The notes under the pieces: model-generated
What the model was told of the DNA's origin: nothing
Databases searched by the model: none
What the model saw: only the letters and a program-made list of their open reading frames with translations
Translations under genes and position numbers: made by a program
From: Kalaharituber pfeilii
Lineage: Eukaryota; Ascomycota; Pezizomycetes; Pezizales; Pezizaceae
Direction: 5' to 3'
DNA: 64,000 nucleotides
Assembly: GCA_015179045.1 (NCBI GenBank)
Contig: WHUZ01000001.1
Span: forward strand, 2,790,001 to 2,854,000
Part shown: positions 51,922 through 63,697 of the stretch, in pieces
How the letters are laid out: every line of letters begins with the position of its first letter
How positions within the stretch are numbered: the first letter of the stretch is position 1

Positions 51922-52734
51922 CTCTTCGTGCCCAGGACCACATCATTTCTGAGACCCCCAATTTCAAACTAAGTGCTGGTCTTTCTCTTCTTTTTGTCCT
52001 CGTTGCTCATGATGGTATGGAATCCTGCCGACCAATCAATAGGTACCTAATATTGTCCGTATTTTCAGGTGATCACAAGAGCCTCACCGAATAAACTAAT
52101 TGCGCATTTCGTTCGTTAATCGACTGACTATGCCTAGATGTAAATGATCAAAAAAGGTGACCGAGAAAAAGTTCCATCTAAACGTTCCTTGTGCCAAACA
52201 ATTACGCTAACTAGCAACTGCCTTCTTTGTGGGTATACAGAAAATGCAAGTGCAGGGTCTCACCACCCTATGGGACCTGGTTCATACATATGTAAATGGG
52301 GATGAAGAGGCCTTGGGAAGGGTTGCTAATTGCAGGTTTATGTTTTTTTTTGTGCTGTGGGTGAGAGTGGACCATAGGAGTCCGCCATCTGCTCTGCAGG
52401 CTACATATCTAGCTTCGCCGTCCTGTTCCCTTGGTCCCGCCTTTGCTGTACCCGTACCATACTCTTACGACTGTGCTTTGATTGGGGTGTGTATCCGCAC
52501 GTGCACTTAGAGTTTTTTCCCCCTTGTCGAAATCCAAGAAACTGACATACACATGAAACATTTTCGATGTGAATTGAGATTATATGGATATTACTTCGAT
52601 TTGATATATATCATATCTCATATCAGCGTGCCAAAAATGTAATACAAGTAACGAGGCCTCTGCTCGGAAGTACCTGTTATCCCCTCTAATACCAATAATA
52701 TACAGCCTTGTCCCTCCTCCACCCCATCCCCACC
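51922..52734. other. Intergenic region
   Basis: No gene recognised; possibly further decayed sequence at the left. Confidence 0.4.
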
Positions 52735-53818
52735 TCACAACTTCGCTTTCTCTTCTCCTTTCTGTTTTCCCTTCCTCCCTATCAATTCATCCCAATCAGC
52801 TCTCATGATCCCCGGATACCCTGGCATACTGCCCGGCTGCGTCCTCCACGAGCCTCCATCGACCGTCACGACAGCCCCTGTAACCCAGTCCCCTGCCTCG
52901 CTCAACAGCCACACCGTCGCATCCGCAATATCCTTCACATCCCCTTGTCTCTGTAGGGGGATAATGCTATTTAAAGTTGAATCGACCACACCCGGTGACA
53001 TGAGACGACTCATCCCCTCCGTGCCACGGATGGGGCCGGGGGCAATCACGTTGGAGGTGACGCCCAGTGGACCTAGTTCGATGGAGAGGGTGGCAGAGAG
53101 GGCATCAACGGCGGCTTTGGCGGCAGCGACGTGCGCTTGGAAGGGTATGCCGGTGTAGTGCATGGTTGCAGAGACGAAGATGATTTTCTTCGTATATCGG
53201 TTGTGGCCGTCGGCATCAGGGGGGAGGAGGTGGCGATGAGATGTGGAAGGACGGCCTTGACGGTATTATACGAGCCGATCAGGTCAATGTCAACGACGGT
53301 CTTGAAGGCGTTTGCGGAAAGTGCGGTGACCGGGGCAAGGAAGTTGCCAGCAGCGCCGGCGATGACGAAGTCGATTTGACCGAGCTTTTGGAGAGTAGTT
53401 TCGACGGCGGAGGTCAGCGAGGTGATGGAGCGGACGTCGGCAGCGAAGGGGAGCACAATGGAGCCCGGGCGGAGAGAAGAGATGTGCTGGGCAACAGCAG
53501 TGGTCTTTTCGAGGGAGCGCCCAAGGATTGCGGCATTGGCACCGAGGAGGACGAGAGCGGCGACTTGGGCAGAGCAGATCGTGCCCTGGAGATGGAGGGT
53601 GTCAGTGGGTTGGAGAAATGGAGATTCTGGGAATTGAAGCCAGGGGAAGGAAAGGGAAGAGACGTACAGCGCCGCCGGTGCAGAAGACGACTTTTCCTTC
53701 TGGGAGAAAGTTAGCGAGAGGGAGGGGGCATTTGGTGGAGAGGGAAGGGCGTACTAAAGATATCCTTTGCCCATATCTTCGAGAGTACTTCGTCGGCTTT
53801 CCATTTTGCTGTCGTCAT
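52735..53818 (-). CDS. SPS19: Peroxisomal 2,4-dienoyl-CoA reductase (SDR), with one frameshift
   Basis: Exons 53818-53755, 53699-53668 and 53585-52735. N-terminus MTTAKWKADEVLSKIWAKDIF, then KGKVVFCTGGAGTICSAQV (Rossmann dinucleotide motif), LGANAAILGRSLEKT, ADVR and AGAAGNFLAPV. In the C-terminal half come HVAAAKAAVDALSATLSIELG, NVIAPGPIRGTEGMSRL and VTVDGGSW. The last three residues AKL fit a PTS1 peroxisomal signal. The enzyme uses NADPH to reduce 2,4-dienoyl-CoA so that unsaturated fatty acids can enter beta-oxidation. The frame breaks once at the G6 run 53219-53224 (C6 in the gene). The parts on both sides are intact, and total exon length is one base short of a multiple of three. No donor site nearby explains it as an intron. 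Either a sequence error or a young null allele. Confidence 0.85.
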
Positions 53819-54986
53819 GGCTGTGTTTAGTAGGTGAGGAAGATGCGGTGTGTATACTTAGTTCTAAGTAGTATGTGGGCGGGGGGTGGGGAGCTTGGTG
53901 GGTTGGTGTTGTGCACTAGTACTAGTACCACTAGTAGTGACAGTGGGATCACTGATGTGCTCGCTTCCCTCGGCATTGTGAGGGGGGTGTCTGGCGTATG
54001 GGGGGACGCGCCGCCAAGGTGCGCACCCACGTGATTGTAGCGAGCCAATGATATTTCTTTTCCTGATGCACGGTTTCGTTACAAAGCGGCACTTTCGGCG
54101 AATACTCAGATATGATGATATGTCGTTTAAGCAGAAGATGTCAACGTACTTTTTGATGAAATGAGCGAAGGTCAAGAGAGGTGAATGAAGGATTATCCCG
54201 CGCTGGTTGACTGCACAATTACTGACACTTACAGTACCCTTTCGACCATATGTAGCCCCCAGTTTATTTTCATTCTGATTCTTACCCTGAGACGCAAGAC
54301 AAAGAGAGTCTTGACACCTTTGCGCATGTTACGGTATGGCTTTGTCGTCCTCCGGCACCTGCACCCGCACCTGCATCTGCGCGGACCCGGCGGTTTGGCA
54401 ACAACTTCATGCACCAAATGCATGTATGGCGATGGAGATAATCTCAGACAAGAGTTTGTCCGGGTTATATCGATATGAGGTGACAGCAAGGTTGATATCA
54501 TAGAATATCATAATGGAACTCACAAAGCCTGCAGACGACCCGACATGCCTTGAGCAGGAGTTGCAAATATGATTGCCACGTAGTACCCGAAATTTGGAAT
54601 TAAGTACGCTCTGGGCCTTGGTGAGACATCACGGACCATATGCGAAGACCCCTTCGTGTCTTACATGTTCACCCTGATGCCTCTTCCAGGATCTACTCCG
54701 GAGCGAAGCAGTTTGTAATTATACTACCATCAATCCCATTGCAAGATATATAGTGTAATGGTATATGTACCACCCATAGAGTAGTTGTAGCCTACTGAAT
54801 AATTGTTCATACTTTATCTACATAGCCCTGTCATATCGAATCTTGACTTTCATTTACTAAATATAGTTAAATCAATGTCGAGTATCAAATTGTAAACATT
54901 AAAACAAGCATAAAACTTTATCTGCTGTTTTAAAATAAGCTCGGGTCCCTGCATCTGATTGCCAAGCCTTCGCCTATGTAAGGAAA
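53819..54986. other. Intergenic region upstream of the dienoyl-CoA reductase gene
   Basis: No gene recognised. Contains an ACTAGT-type short repeat at about 53918-53938. Confidence 0.4.
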
Positions 54987-55384
54987 TTTTTTTTTTTTTT
55001 TTTTTTAATATCATTAGTCACATGCCGCCCTGTGGGCTATGGTGAGATTAAGTACATGAGGAAGTAAAAGGAATAACAAAGGCGAAGAAGGAAAAGAAAT
55101 AACTAAGTGATGACATCAATGAATCCAATAGGCCAGGCCAGGCCAACAGAAGGCCTGGACTGGCCTGGACCGTGATGCCGGTCCAGACTATTCAGGTAGG
55201 TTTAAGCCAATCAAACGAATCCCTCCACAGCTATCCAGGTGAATTAAGGCCAGCGTTTGCCAGATTGTTCGAGTATTTGAATGAGTAGAATCTTCCATAT
55301 ATCTAGAATTTTAAACAGCAGCGGTCTACGACTGTAGTCAAGTATGTATCACATACCTAAATCCTCGCCATAACCCACAGGGTG

Positions 55385-55444
<60 letters not shown>
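54987..55444. repeat. Inverted pair of poly(A)-tailed element ends (foldback)
   Basis: A 20-T run (54987-55006) is followed after 17 bases by GCCGCCCTGTGGGCTATGG (from 55024). About 340 bp later the near-complement CCATAACCCACAGGGTGGC (ending 55386) is followed directly by 58 A residues (55387-55444). The two ends are inverted copies (~23 bp with 3-4 differences, weaker similarity for another ~20 bp). Each carries an outward poly(A) tail. This fits two oppositely oriented non-LTR/SINE-like 3' ends or a foldback element. The middle has GGCCTGGACTGG-type short palindromes at about 55130-55190. Confidence 0.6.
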
Positions 55445-55447
<3 letters not shown>

Positions 55448-56129
55448 GTATCATACTTTATATTCAAGTATATATACTAACAAATATTTTGGAAATAATG
55501 GACCTTCCCCCTGTCCATTTGTGGCTCTATACTCTGCACTCTCCCCATATATGTTTGGCTGATTCTTCTTTCTCCCCGCACCATCGGTCAGTAAGGAAAA
55601 GCTCTTCCCTATAACATACTCGATATATAATATCTCCTACTCTTCGGCACCCAAAAGCCGGTCTATTAATCACCCTGACCCAGTCTCCTCCTTCAGCACT
55701 CAGATCCTTCATAATATCAGTCTCTGTGGTGTTGAGGTTAGCATCGTGGTAATTCGGGGATCATCACGTGCCCTTGCGTAATACACGCGCGTTTATGTTT
55801 TACCTGTTACTGTAGTTAAACTACTGCAGCGACCGGTGTGCGCACCGCTCTATGATACCTGGCCTTGGCAAACTGGGGCCGGTTTAGACGTCGCAAAAAA
55901 TGAGACGCGACTTAGAAGCTTGAACGTTCTTCCCTGCATACCCGTATACTGGTTAGGTCCAACTCGTTTTAACCCTGTTATCATATCGCTGACCATGATC
56001 AGCTTGTGCTGATAGCATTGCATGGATATGCTTATACAAAACTTCGAGTACTTACTACTGTAGGTCGCCACCACGAGAACTGTCATAAGTTTGTGGTCAA
56101 CGCGAATACTACCTACCGCCTTCGGCAGG
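55445..56129. other. Intergenic region upstream of the CANIN-like gene
   Basis: No gene supported. A short minus-strand frame at 55527-55712 ends with a C-x2..H..C pattern (RWCGEKEESAKHIWGEC), reminiscent of the zinc-binding end of non-LTR retrotransposon proteins. It is too short to call. Confidence 0.35.
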
Positions 56130-58367
56130 ATGAGGAAATTATCGGACTACTTCAAATCGGTAACGCCGAGTCCAAGCCAACCAACAACCCCCGCGGCTAC
56201 CACCACACCCGCGGAAGCGGCGCAAAAGCAACTGGTTTCAATAGCACCACTGAGAGTCATGGATCTTAATGACGGCAGCTCATCGCCGTTGAGCGATTGT
56301 GTGTCGTTTCCCAGCCCATCGCCACCACCCCCTCCCCCGCATCGCGCCCAATTCAAGCCTTCAGTAACACCAACTACCACCGTAACAACCATCAACCGCT
56401 CAAAGGAAAGCCAGGAGATAGCAAAGCCAGCCGGCAGAGTCATTCCAGACTCAGAAGGCGAGGAAGACTCTGATGAGCTGGAAGACGTAGATACCCTCCT
56501 CCGAGCGGCAATAACGAAGTCGACCAAGCCAGAGAAGCCGGCAAAGAAGCAGAGGAAGGAGCCATGCACGAAGCCAAAGCCAGTGCCGTCTTTACCCACA
56601 TACACATTCTCTTTGGATGCATTGATCGCACAAAAGGAAAAAGATGACGCACGCGAGGAGGCCATTCAACGGACGGAGGCATTGATTGCCGGAGCGGAGG
56701 ATATAAGTCACATGACCAATAATTATGGACCTGCGGACAAGAATCTACTGGATGCAGCTGTGGGGGATGAAATAGGAGGGAAAGTTTTAGATATGCTAAA
56801 TCGTAGGGAGGCATGGAGGGTGAATTATACATGGCACTTTTTTGAAGATGTAAAACAGCCACGGCTACGAAATCCTTTCCCAAGTGCTGCTCTGAAAGGC
56901 TGGTCATCAGGGCTGCAAGGTTGGTGCTGTCTGGTTGCGCGCACTCTGTTCCCTGCTGATGTTTCTTTAGACTCCGCTGTGCGCTATCAGATGTTCTTGT
57001 CCGGGTATGTTCAAGACATGATTGGCATAAGTCCCTCGCTTCCGGACGAGGTTGTATCGTGGATTTTGGACGAGCGTATGTATGCTTAGCATATACTATC
57101 TAAACCATTTGCTAACGTTTCGCTTTCTGAAGTTGTCCTTGAAACACGGCAGGATATATCTTTCGCATATATGAGAGCTCTTGAGGAAAGCTCCTTGTAT
57201 ACTAGTTTGTCCGATCGTATAGCTAACATGTTACATTTCATAGGCATGCCATGCGCAAATTCCCAACATACTTGACTGTAGCAAGATATCGCACCTGTTT
57301 GTGCTACTGGGAGCACGCCAGGAAGCTATCAATACGAAAGAGTCCATCGCATTGGTTGCCTCCACTGATAAAGGTTGGTTCGGTTCCTGATAGTTAGTGG
57401 TTCAGTTGGCTCGGTCTAACCTATATCAAGGCAGCGTGAGAAGAAGTACTTGGAATCTTATGCTCCTGGTAAGGCTGCTCAGTAATATTGCGGCATGGTA
57501 CGCTCCATTTCCCCATAGATTCTCATGTCTGGTCTAACCGCCGTTTAGCCTTGAAAGCGCTGCAGCTCAGACAGCGTTTCTACTCGTCTCTCGGCTCTGT
57601 CTTGACAATATGTTCATCAGAGACGGAGACCTCCTAATAGACATCGAGCGGAGCATGTACTCGCTTCTGATGTCCGTGTCATCTGATGTATGGGACCAAA
57701 CTGTAAGTCTGATGATTACCCTATGCGGCAGTCGAGTCGTATCATCGCACTTGCAACCAGACTAGCCGTATCTAATCTATATACACAGTCATTCTCTCTT
57801 TCAGAAACCCTCCTCTCCACATTCACTGACTTCAGGGCTCAAATCCGCCTCCTCAAAATCCTACCTATCACCTCCCCCCGCACTCACCTCTTCCGCCGCC
57901 GCCTTGCTCTCGCTTTCCTCTACTCCAGCAAATCCTACCTTACCACCCCCCACGACGAGCTCGTCGACATGGCTGCGCTCCCGACTTTACTTTCCGGACC
58001 CCAATTCACTATCCGCCGCGACACTGACTACCAGAAACTCCGATCCCTCATCGAGATACTTGACATTGCTGTCGACGACGGTTCAACGAAGGCTTTTAAA
58101 GCCTCGAAGCATAGCAAGCACGTTGAGGCAGTCTGCACAATGCTCAAGGAAATATCGTCCAAGATTCGGGACTCGGGGATGGCGTCGCTGGAGAGGACGG
58201 AAGCGAAGCAGGTGATGGAGCTGACGCAGTTCAGGCTGCAGTACGCGGTCGCAAAGAGTAGAGTTGGGGCGTCAGTGTTAGAGCATCATTTCTTACAAGA
58301 TACGCTAGGATCGCCGGCAGATGGGAAGAAGCAGACGTTGTTGAGGTTTGAAGGGGAGAGTAAATAG
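56130..58367 (+). CDS. CANIN-domain-like protein (SLF2/Nse6-type Smc5/6-associated factor)
   Basis: Six exons: 56130-57075, 57133-57196, 57282-57373, 57431-57497, 57549-57702, 57789-58367, giving 633 aa with all phases closing. The N-terminus MRKLSDYFKSV resembles the short repair-factor motif (degenerate PIP-box) found at the start of many genome-maintenance proteins. Residues ~15-165 are Pro/Ser/Thr-rich and disordered with acidic patches (PDSEGEEDSDELEDVD) and basic runs. From about 170 the protein is helical: YTFSLDALIAQKEKDDAREEAI, HMTNNYGPADKNLLDAAVG, FFEDVKQPRLRNPFP, LFVLLGARQEAI, TAFLLVSRLCLDNMF and FRAQIRLLKILPITSPRTHLFRRRLALAFLY. This pattern agrees with my recollection of the CANIN domain of SLF2/Nse6, which links Nse5 and Smc5/6 to DNA damage sites. 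The gene structure is solid; the family call is inference. Confidence 0.6.
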
Positions 58368-58734
58368 TGACAGTGTCTGTTTTACTTGAGTCTTAATAGA
58401 TACTTTGGATGTTTGTAACATTTCGGCCATGGCTGAGGACGAATTTTCTGTCTCGTACAGTGGGATTTGAGAGATTTACTATGTAAAGGTAATCTAACAG
58501 GGCACGAATGTTAGGTGGAAATAATACAGATAATAATCATATAAACCATCTTCAGATGCGAACCAGGTACGCAATTTCTGAAGATATAGGAGATGTAAAG
58601 AAGCTTAAATCAGTATCAAGGCCGTCAATAAATACTGGTATCAGTGAAGGTGTAAGTGATATTATATATAAGAAGACCAACGCCCATTCATCATATCCAT
58701 AGTACCGCCAAAACGTATTTCAGAGGTAAAAAGC
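58368..58734. other. Convergent 3' region (CANIN-like / VMA4)
   Basis: 367 bp between two convergent stops; no gene. Confidence 0.5.
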
Positions 58735-59687
58735 TCAGTCATAGAATTTCCTGTTGGGGGAAGGTCCAAACAAGGTTGTGCGGACTGCGGGTAGTGACTC
58801 AAACTCCATCAACCGCAACCTTTCTTCTAGAGTATTGTTGACGTCAATCTTGCCATGGAAGCCGACGATAATGGCCCCTCCGGCACTGATTGCATTGGTC
58901 AGTAAAAGCAGCAGAGAGTTTGAGGGAGGTATAACTTACGATTCAGAAGGCAGAGGGTCATTCTCGTCGATCTCCACTTTTACCTCCTTTCCCAATGCTT
59001 CTTTATACGCAGCCTCGACCTTGGGTATTGCCTTCCTAACAATATCATAATCCTCCTCCCTCACCTTCACCTTTACAGAAGCCTCATTCAAGCAGTACAA
59101 GCCCTCGAAGACTAAGTTCTTGATGACGTCCTGGTATTTCTCTGTGTCACTGCTGACGCCAGAGAGTCTCTGTCTAGCAGCCTCAAAGATTTGGTCTAGC
59201 AAATCTTGCTGAGCCGCAAGAATCTTGAGACGTGTCTTGTTCGTTACAGTGGATCTCACAATTTGCTGTGAGAGCTCTGCTTGCTTGAACTTGCGTTCAT
59301 ACGCAGCGTCGATGGAGGCTGTCTCTTGGCGAACAAGCTTGGATTTCTCAATGGCAAACTCCTCGTCCGCTTTTATGTGGATCTCACGGGCTTTTTCGAG
59401 GGCCTCCTGCTTGATGAAGGCAACCATCTTCTTGAGCTCTGCAGTGACCTGGCGAGGGTAGAAGGGTTAGTGCCGGGGGATTTAGAGGTGCATGGGCAAA
59501 GGTAAAGAAGGCACACCTGTAGAGAGGGGAAGGCGGGTTAGCTAGTCGTTGATGCCATGGAGAGCTGGTGTTTATCGGATTCCAAGTGTCGGCAAGAGGT
59601 TGAAGGAATGAGAATGATGAAGGGACATCAGGAGCAGAACGGGGATGAAGGTAGGAGCCAGTATACCTCATTGTCACTCAATGCCAT
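58735..59687 (-). CDS. VMA4: Vacuolar H+-ATPase subunit E (V1 sector)
   Basis: Exons 59687-59667, 59448-58940 and 58885-58735, giving 226 aa. The start MALSDNE-VTAELKKMVAFIKQEALEKAREI is the classic subunit E N-terminal helix. KADEEFAIEKSKLVRQE and a long coiled coil follow, with KILAAQQDLLDQIFEAAR. The C-terminal domain has SAGGAIIVGFHGKIDVNNTLEERL and ends FGPSPNRKFYD. Subunit E with G forms the peripheral stalks joining V1 to Vo in the proton pump of vacuoles, Golgi and endosomes. The first exon codes only seven residues; the intron after it is 218 bp. Length matches yeast Vma4 (233 aa). Confidence 0.95.
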
Positions 59688-60774
59688 CTTGCCTGGAGTC
59701 GTTGAGATGAGACTAGGTGACGAATATCTTAACGTTTGGTAATGCAATCTGCAGTATCTTTGGCGAGCAAAGTGCCTTGACAAGGCGTAAAAGATAAACG
59801 TGGAGGAAGGCCCAAAATGCCTGGAGAGGTGGAGGAGGCGTACTTGGATAATGAGGGGACTAGAGCTGTGCTACAACTCAAAGGCAGAAGGTTTCGCGGA
59901 CGGACAGGGTACTGTACATGCAAATGCAACGCACTTGCACAGTTTCATGACGCTGAAGAAATTGGGTCGACGTGTCTTGGCGGCGGCGCTGTGGCTTGTG
60001 GCGGCGCTGTGGCTAGAGAATCCCTGCGTCATATGACCACGGCGTCTCTGCGCTGTATGTATGCATACTAAGTAGGTATCCTGCACTCTGCACGTGCAGT
60101 GCTCTATGCTACCTCGCTTTGCAAAACTAGAATAGTCACCTACTTTATAAGTGCGTACTCGTAAACCAAGTATCTGCCCTAGTCTCGGGTAGATCTGCCA
60201 CATCTCATCGACATTAATGCAATGTTATCGAACAGTCCCCGCGCGTAGAGTCACATACATAGGCGAAAAAGAACTTCATGTACTTATGTATGTGCGAAGA
60301 TGTATGCAAGTACTCCACACTTCGCTCTTCTTTCCATTTTTAACGCTTGACGCATCCGAACTAAAGCTCAATTCAGTCTGATTGCGTGCAACGTAAACCT
60401 GTTATACAAATTCCCAGAGCACAAACCAATGAACAAAACATAGAAAACAGTCAATACAAAATAACACGTTACAGTACAATCCGACTGCCAAACCCAGCCT
60501 ACCCGCTCCAAATCATTCCATAATTCACAAATTCAGCCAGCGTTTTCCTCACCGCCCAATTCTTCTCTTCCATAACCGTATGTCACCACTCGCTGGCTTG
60601 CCTTTCAAATTCAATACATGAAGAAGTGAGACAAAATAGATATATAAGCACATCGAAAGCTCAAGTTAGGTAAAAGATGAAACACTGAATTTGGAGAACT
60701 AGATGCATATACAGCACAGTAAGAGGGAAACAGCAAATAAGGGAAATATGTAGAAGCCAGCCGAAAGCAGTATA

Positions 60775-60825
<51 letters not shown>

Positions 60826-61408
60826 TCCTCAAGGACCATTATCCGTCCCATCTGATTCCTTGTCATCGTGGTCGGTCATGGACATCTCGTGGAACAGGGC
60901 TATAAGAACACATACGGAAAAAGCTCTAAAGTCATAAGGTATATTTTCCAGCAACACAATACATGATCTCATTTTTATGGGAGGAAAGAGGAAGGGAGAT
61001 TAAGTTAATACAGGCTATATCCCTCCTTCCGAAGTGAAAGAAGCTCATTAAAGTGTTGAAGAACAAACAAGCCGAGAATTGAAAAGAAAAGCGATGGAAA
61101 GAAGGTCGAGAGGGTGGTTTGGTTGACTTCAAGCAAAGGGGTCCGGCTGTTTGTCGCGATGAATTCCAGTGTAAGACGAAGGCACTTTGTTGACCTATGG
61201 GTGCACGTAGAGATACTCCCCCGAATTTTTGCTGAATTGTAAACTATTATTGGATTATCCCTATTGTCCGATGACTCCTGCCGCCTCCCTCCAGCCAAAT
61301 CCCAAGCTCACCACGCGCCAGTACAATGAACCACGAAATGCAGAAAAAAGCCCACAAAAATGACACCAACCAATTAGCAGAAATTGTTGAATTAAGATAT
61401 TTGACGCA
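59688..61408. other. Intergenic region between VMA4 and the G-gamma gene
   Basis: No gene supported. VMA4 promoter at the left; a ~41-A homopolymer at 60782-60822; 3' flank of the G-gamma gene at the right. Confidence 0.4.
60782..60822. repeat. Poly(A) homopolymer (~41 bp)
   Basis: Uninterrupted run of A. It could be the tail of a retroposed sequence or a plain microsatellite; no adjacent inverted or direct repeat was found. Confidence 0.7.
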
Positions 61409-61822
61409 TTATGAGATAACACAGCAACCTGTCTTTTGCTGTGGAGCATATGGATCGTCCTTCTTGTCGACCTAGATGCGCGGCGAAAATCAGTCAAATT
61501 TCGAATATTTATATTTATTAGAATCCGTACCTGGCCCCACGTTGATGGTACCATGAAATCCTTTGTATTTTTCGTGTAATTTATCATCCTGCACATTCGA
61601 TAAATTAGTTTCCAAACGAGTACGCATGAAATAAGCGCGAATAACTGCGAGCCATATCATGGGATAGATTCAGACATACGATTGACAAGCTTCTGACACT
61701 TTCACACGCGGCCTATCAAGATCCTCACGCAGGCGAATATTAAGCTCCGTTAGCCTTCGCAACTTAAGCTCGGCCATCGTCTGCTTCTTTTCGCGCACAG
61801 CACCCGCAGAGTGTAGAGCCAT
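61409..61822 (-). CDS. Heterotrimeric G-protein gamma subunit
   Basis: Three short exons: 61822-61680, 61588-61531, 61471-61409, giving 87 aa. The sequence has [36 protein letters not shown], then [17 protein letters not shown] and [12 protein letters not shown]. This is the helix and NPF-like region of fungal G-gamma subunits (GNG-1/Ste18 family). It ends CCVIS: a CaaX box for farnesylation with a neighbouring Cys that is usually palmitoylated. The subunit pairs with G-beta at the plasma membrane in pheromone, nutrient and development signalling. Length agrees with other filamentous fungi. Introns are 91 and 59 bp, and all phases close. Confidence 0.93.
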
Positions 61823-63697
61823 TCTGTCGCGTGAACCTCGTGAGGAATCCGTGGTGGATAGTGGTTGGGTGAAAAAGCTTGAAACTGATGATATAGAGAG
61901 TTGATGATTAACTCTATGCGACTCAGCGTCGCCTACCGAGTCGATAATAAAGGTACGAAAGGTGAATCTACTTGCAGTTCACTGTGCGGGCGCCGTGATT
62001 AGAGCTGCAGTGAGAGGGAAGAGAACTTTCGACGTAGTATAAGGAAGGACAGCCGGTCAATCAATGCTAGGCGGAATACTGGAAGGTAAGACAAAGCAAA
62101 CAAAGAAGGATAGACAAAGCAAACAAAGAAGGATTGGAGGGAAGGGTTCCAGCAGTCGGGTATCGCTCTATCTTTTTCTCTCCAAATCGGCCCTTGATAA
62201 TTGGAGATCAATTGTCACGTAGGAAGCGGGAAGCGGGAAGCGGGAGAAGTGGAGAACAAACAAGAACGAAAGGAAGGCTTTAGGGTGGGAGGTAGATCTG
62301 CGCTACCGAGGGGAACGACGTAGGAATGTATTGGAGGAAAAGGGGACGAGCGTCTTGATTTTTGAATAAGATGGGGAAAGTCGAGACAAAATGGCGGCTA
62401 AGGGCGCAGGTCCGAATCCAACGGGGGTTTAGGAAAAGTGCAATGTATGAGGATAGGTGTAAGAAGCAGGAGGAGATTATGAATTGAAGGCAACTAACCA
62501 GAGATGGGAAGAGGCAGCTGGGAGGGGCGACCTATTGCTTAAGACAACGAGAAATCCTGCATTTTAGCCATGATTTGCAGCAGTGAACAGGGGGGGCATC
62601 AGAATGGCTAGGAAGGGAGAGACGCGAGATGGATTATGGAGAATAAGGAGGCTGCCTCCAGCAGTTAGCCTACCGTTGGTAAATGAAGTCTGCAGAAGAT
62701 TTCGACTCTTTCTACTGTGCGCAAGATGTTTGATTTTCTCGCTATAGTCAAAGATTTCCTTCAGAGTTTCGAGTTAGAAAAGTGGACGAGAAGACAAAGC
62801 CAAAATGAAGAACAAATAATGCGGGCTAGGAAGAGTACGGGAGAGGAACGGAATAATGGTAGGAAAGATGCTCTAACAAAGCATGCGATGCGCAAGAATT
62901 GCGTACCTACTCACTTGAGAAGGGTGGGCTGTGTAGTTCTTGACTATGAAGTCACAATAAAGAAGGCTCAAGAATTAGAGAAGTAGCACAGAGTTTTGTT
63001 GTGACTGTCGGATTCGGCAGCTATTGGAGGTTATCGTTTCAAAGCTGAAGGAGCCTATCGATCGATCGAGCTGGGGGCGGTGGATTTGAAGGTGCTGAAG
63101 GATGTAGAGACTGCTGCAACTAGACTAGGAGACTGTGGGAATGTTCGGGGGTGTGAGGCCGACAGCAATACTGTAATCTGGGCACGAGAACAGGGGATGG
63201 GTTAGCTTGGGTGTGGGGGGTGGGTTCTAGGTTCTATTATGCGAGTATGAAGGGTGAGATAATGGCTGGATGAGGGGGGGGAGGCTGTGTGTGCGCGAAA
63301 GGCCGGGCACAGGGATCATCTTGGAGAGCACCTGTAGAGTGTGTAACATCCCAGATCGGCGAACTATTCCTGAGGTTAATCCAGATTTTCGGCCAATAAC
63401 TCAAGATGTGGATACCCCAGACTTACTTAGAGAAAGCCCCAAGCAAAAATGGTATGAGATGACACTTGTGTGTATAGCAGCATCATAGCATTGAGTTCAT
63501 TTTGCGTGAAAGCGTTTTTCTCAGCCTCTACATCGTAGGATCCTGTAACGATACCAGACTGTAACGATACATCTATTTCCATCTCTCTTTAAACATGCCG
63601 CCTGTCGGAAAAGACGGGTAGTTCTTTAGTTCTTCTAATTACCCGGATATGCCGTGCCAAGGGAGGGTCAGTCCTAGCACGACTCTTGGTATGATAA
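61823..63697. promoter_or_regulatory. 5' region of the G-gamma gene with purine-rich tandem repeats
   Basis: On the plus strand this region is strongly purine-rich (pyrimidine-rich on the gene strand) for over 800 bp, suggesting a long 5' leader. A 23-bp direct duplication (AGACAAAGCAAACAAAGAAG...) lies at about 62089-62135, and a triple GAAGCGG repeat at about 62223-62244. No gene is supported; the frames 62717-62986 and 63270-63488 lack recognisable features. Confidence 0.4.

Noticed and set aside
55527..55712. Minus-strand fragment with a Cys/His pattern resembling a LINE protein end
   Set aside because: Only 61 codons, no reverse transcriptase motif nearby, and its orientation does not match the adjacent poly(A) run.
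62717..62986. 89-codon plus-strand frame
   Set aside because: Charged low-complexity sequence in a purine-rich leader region with no family features.
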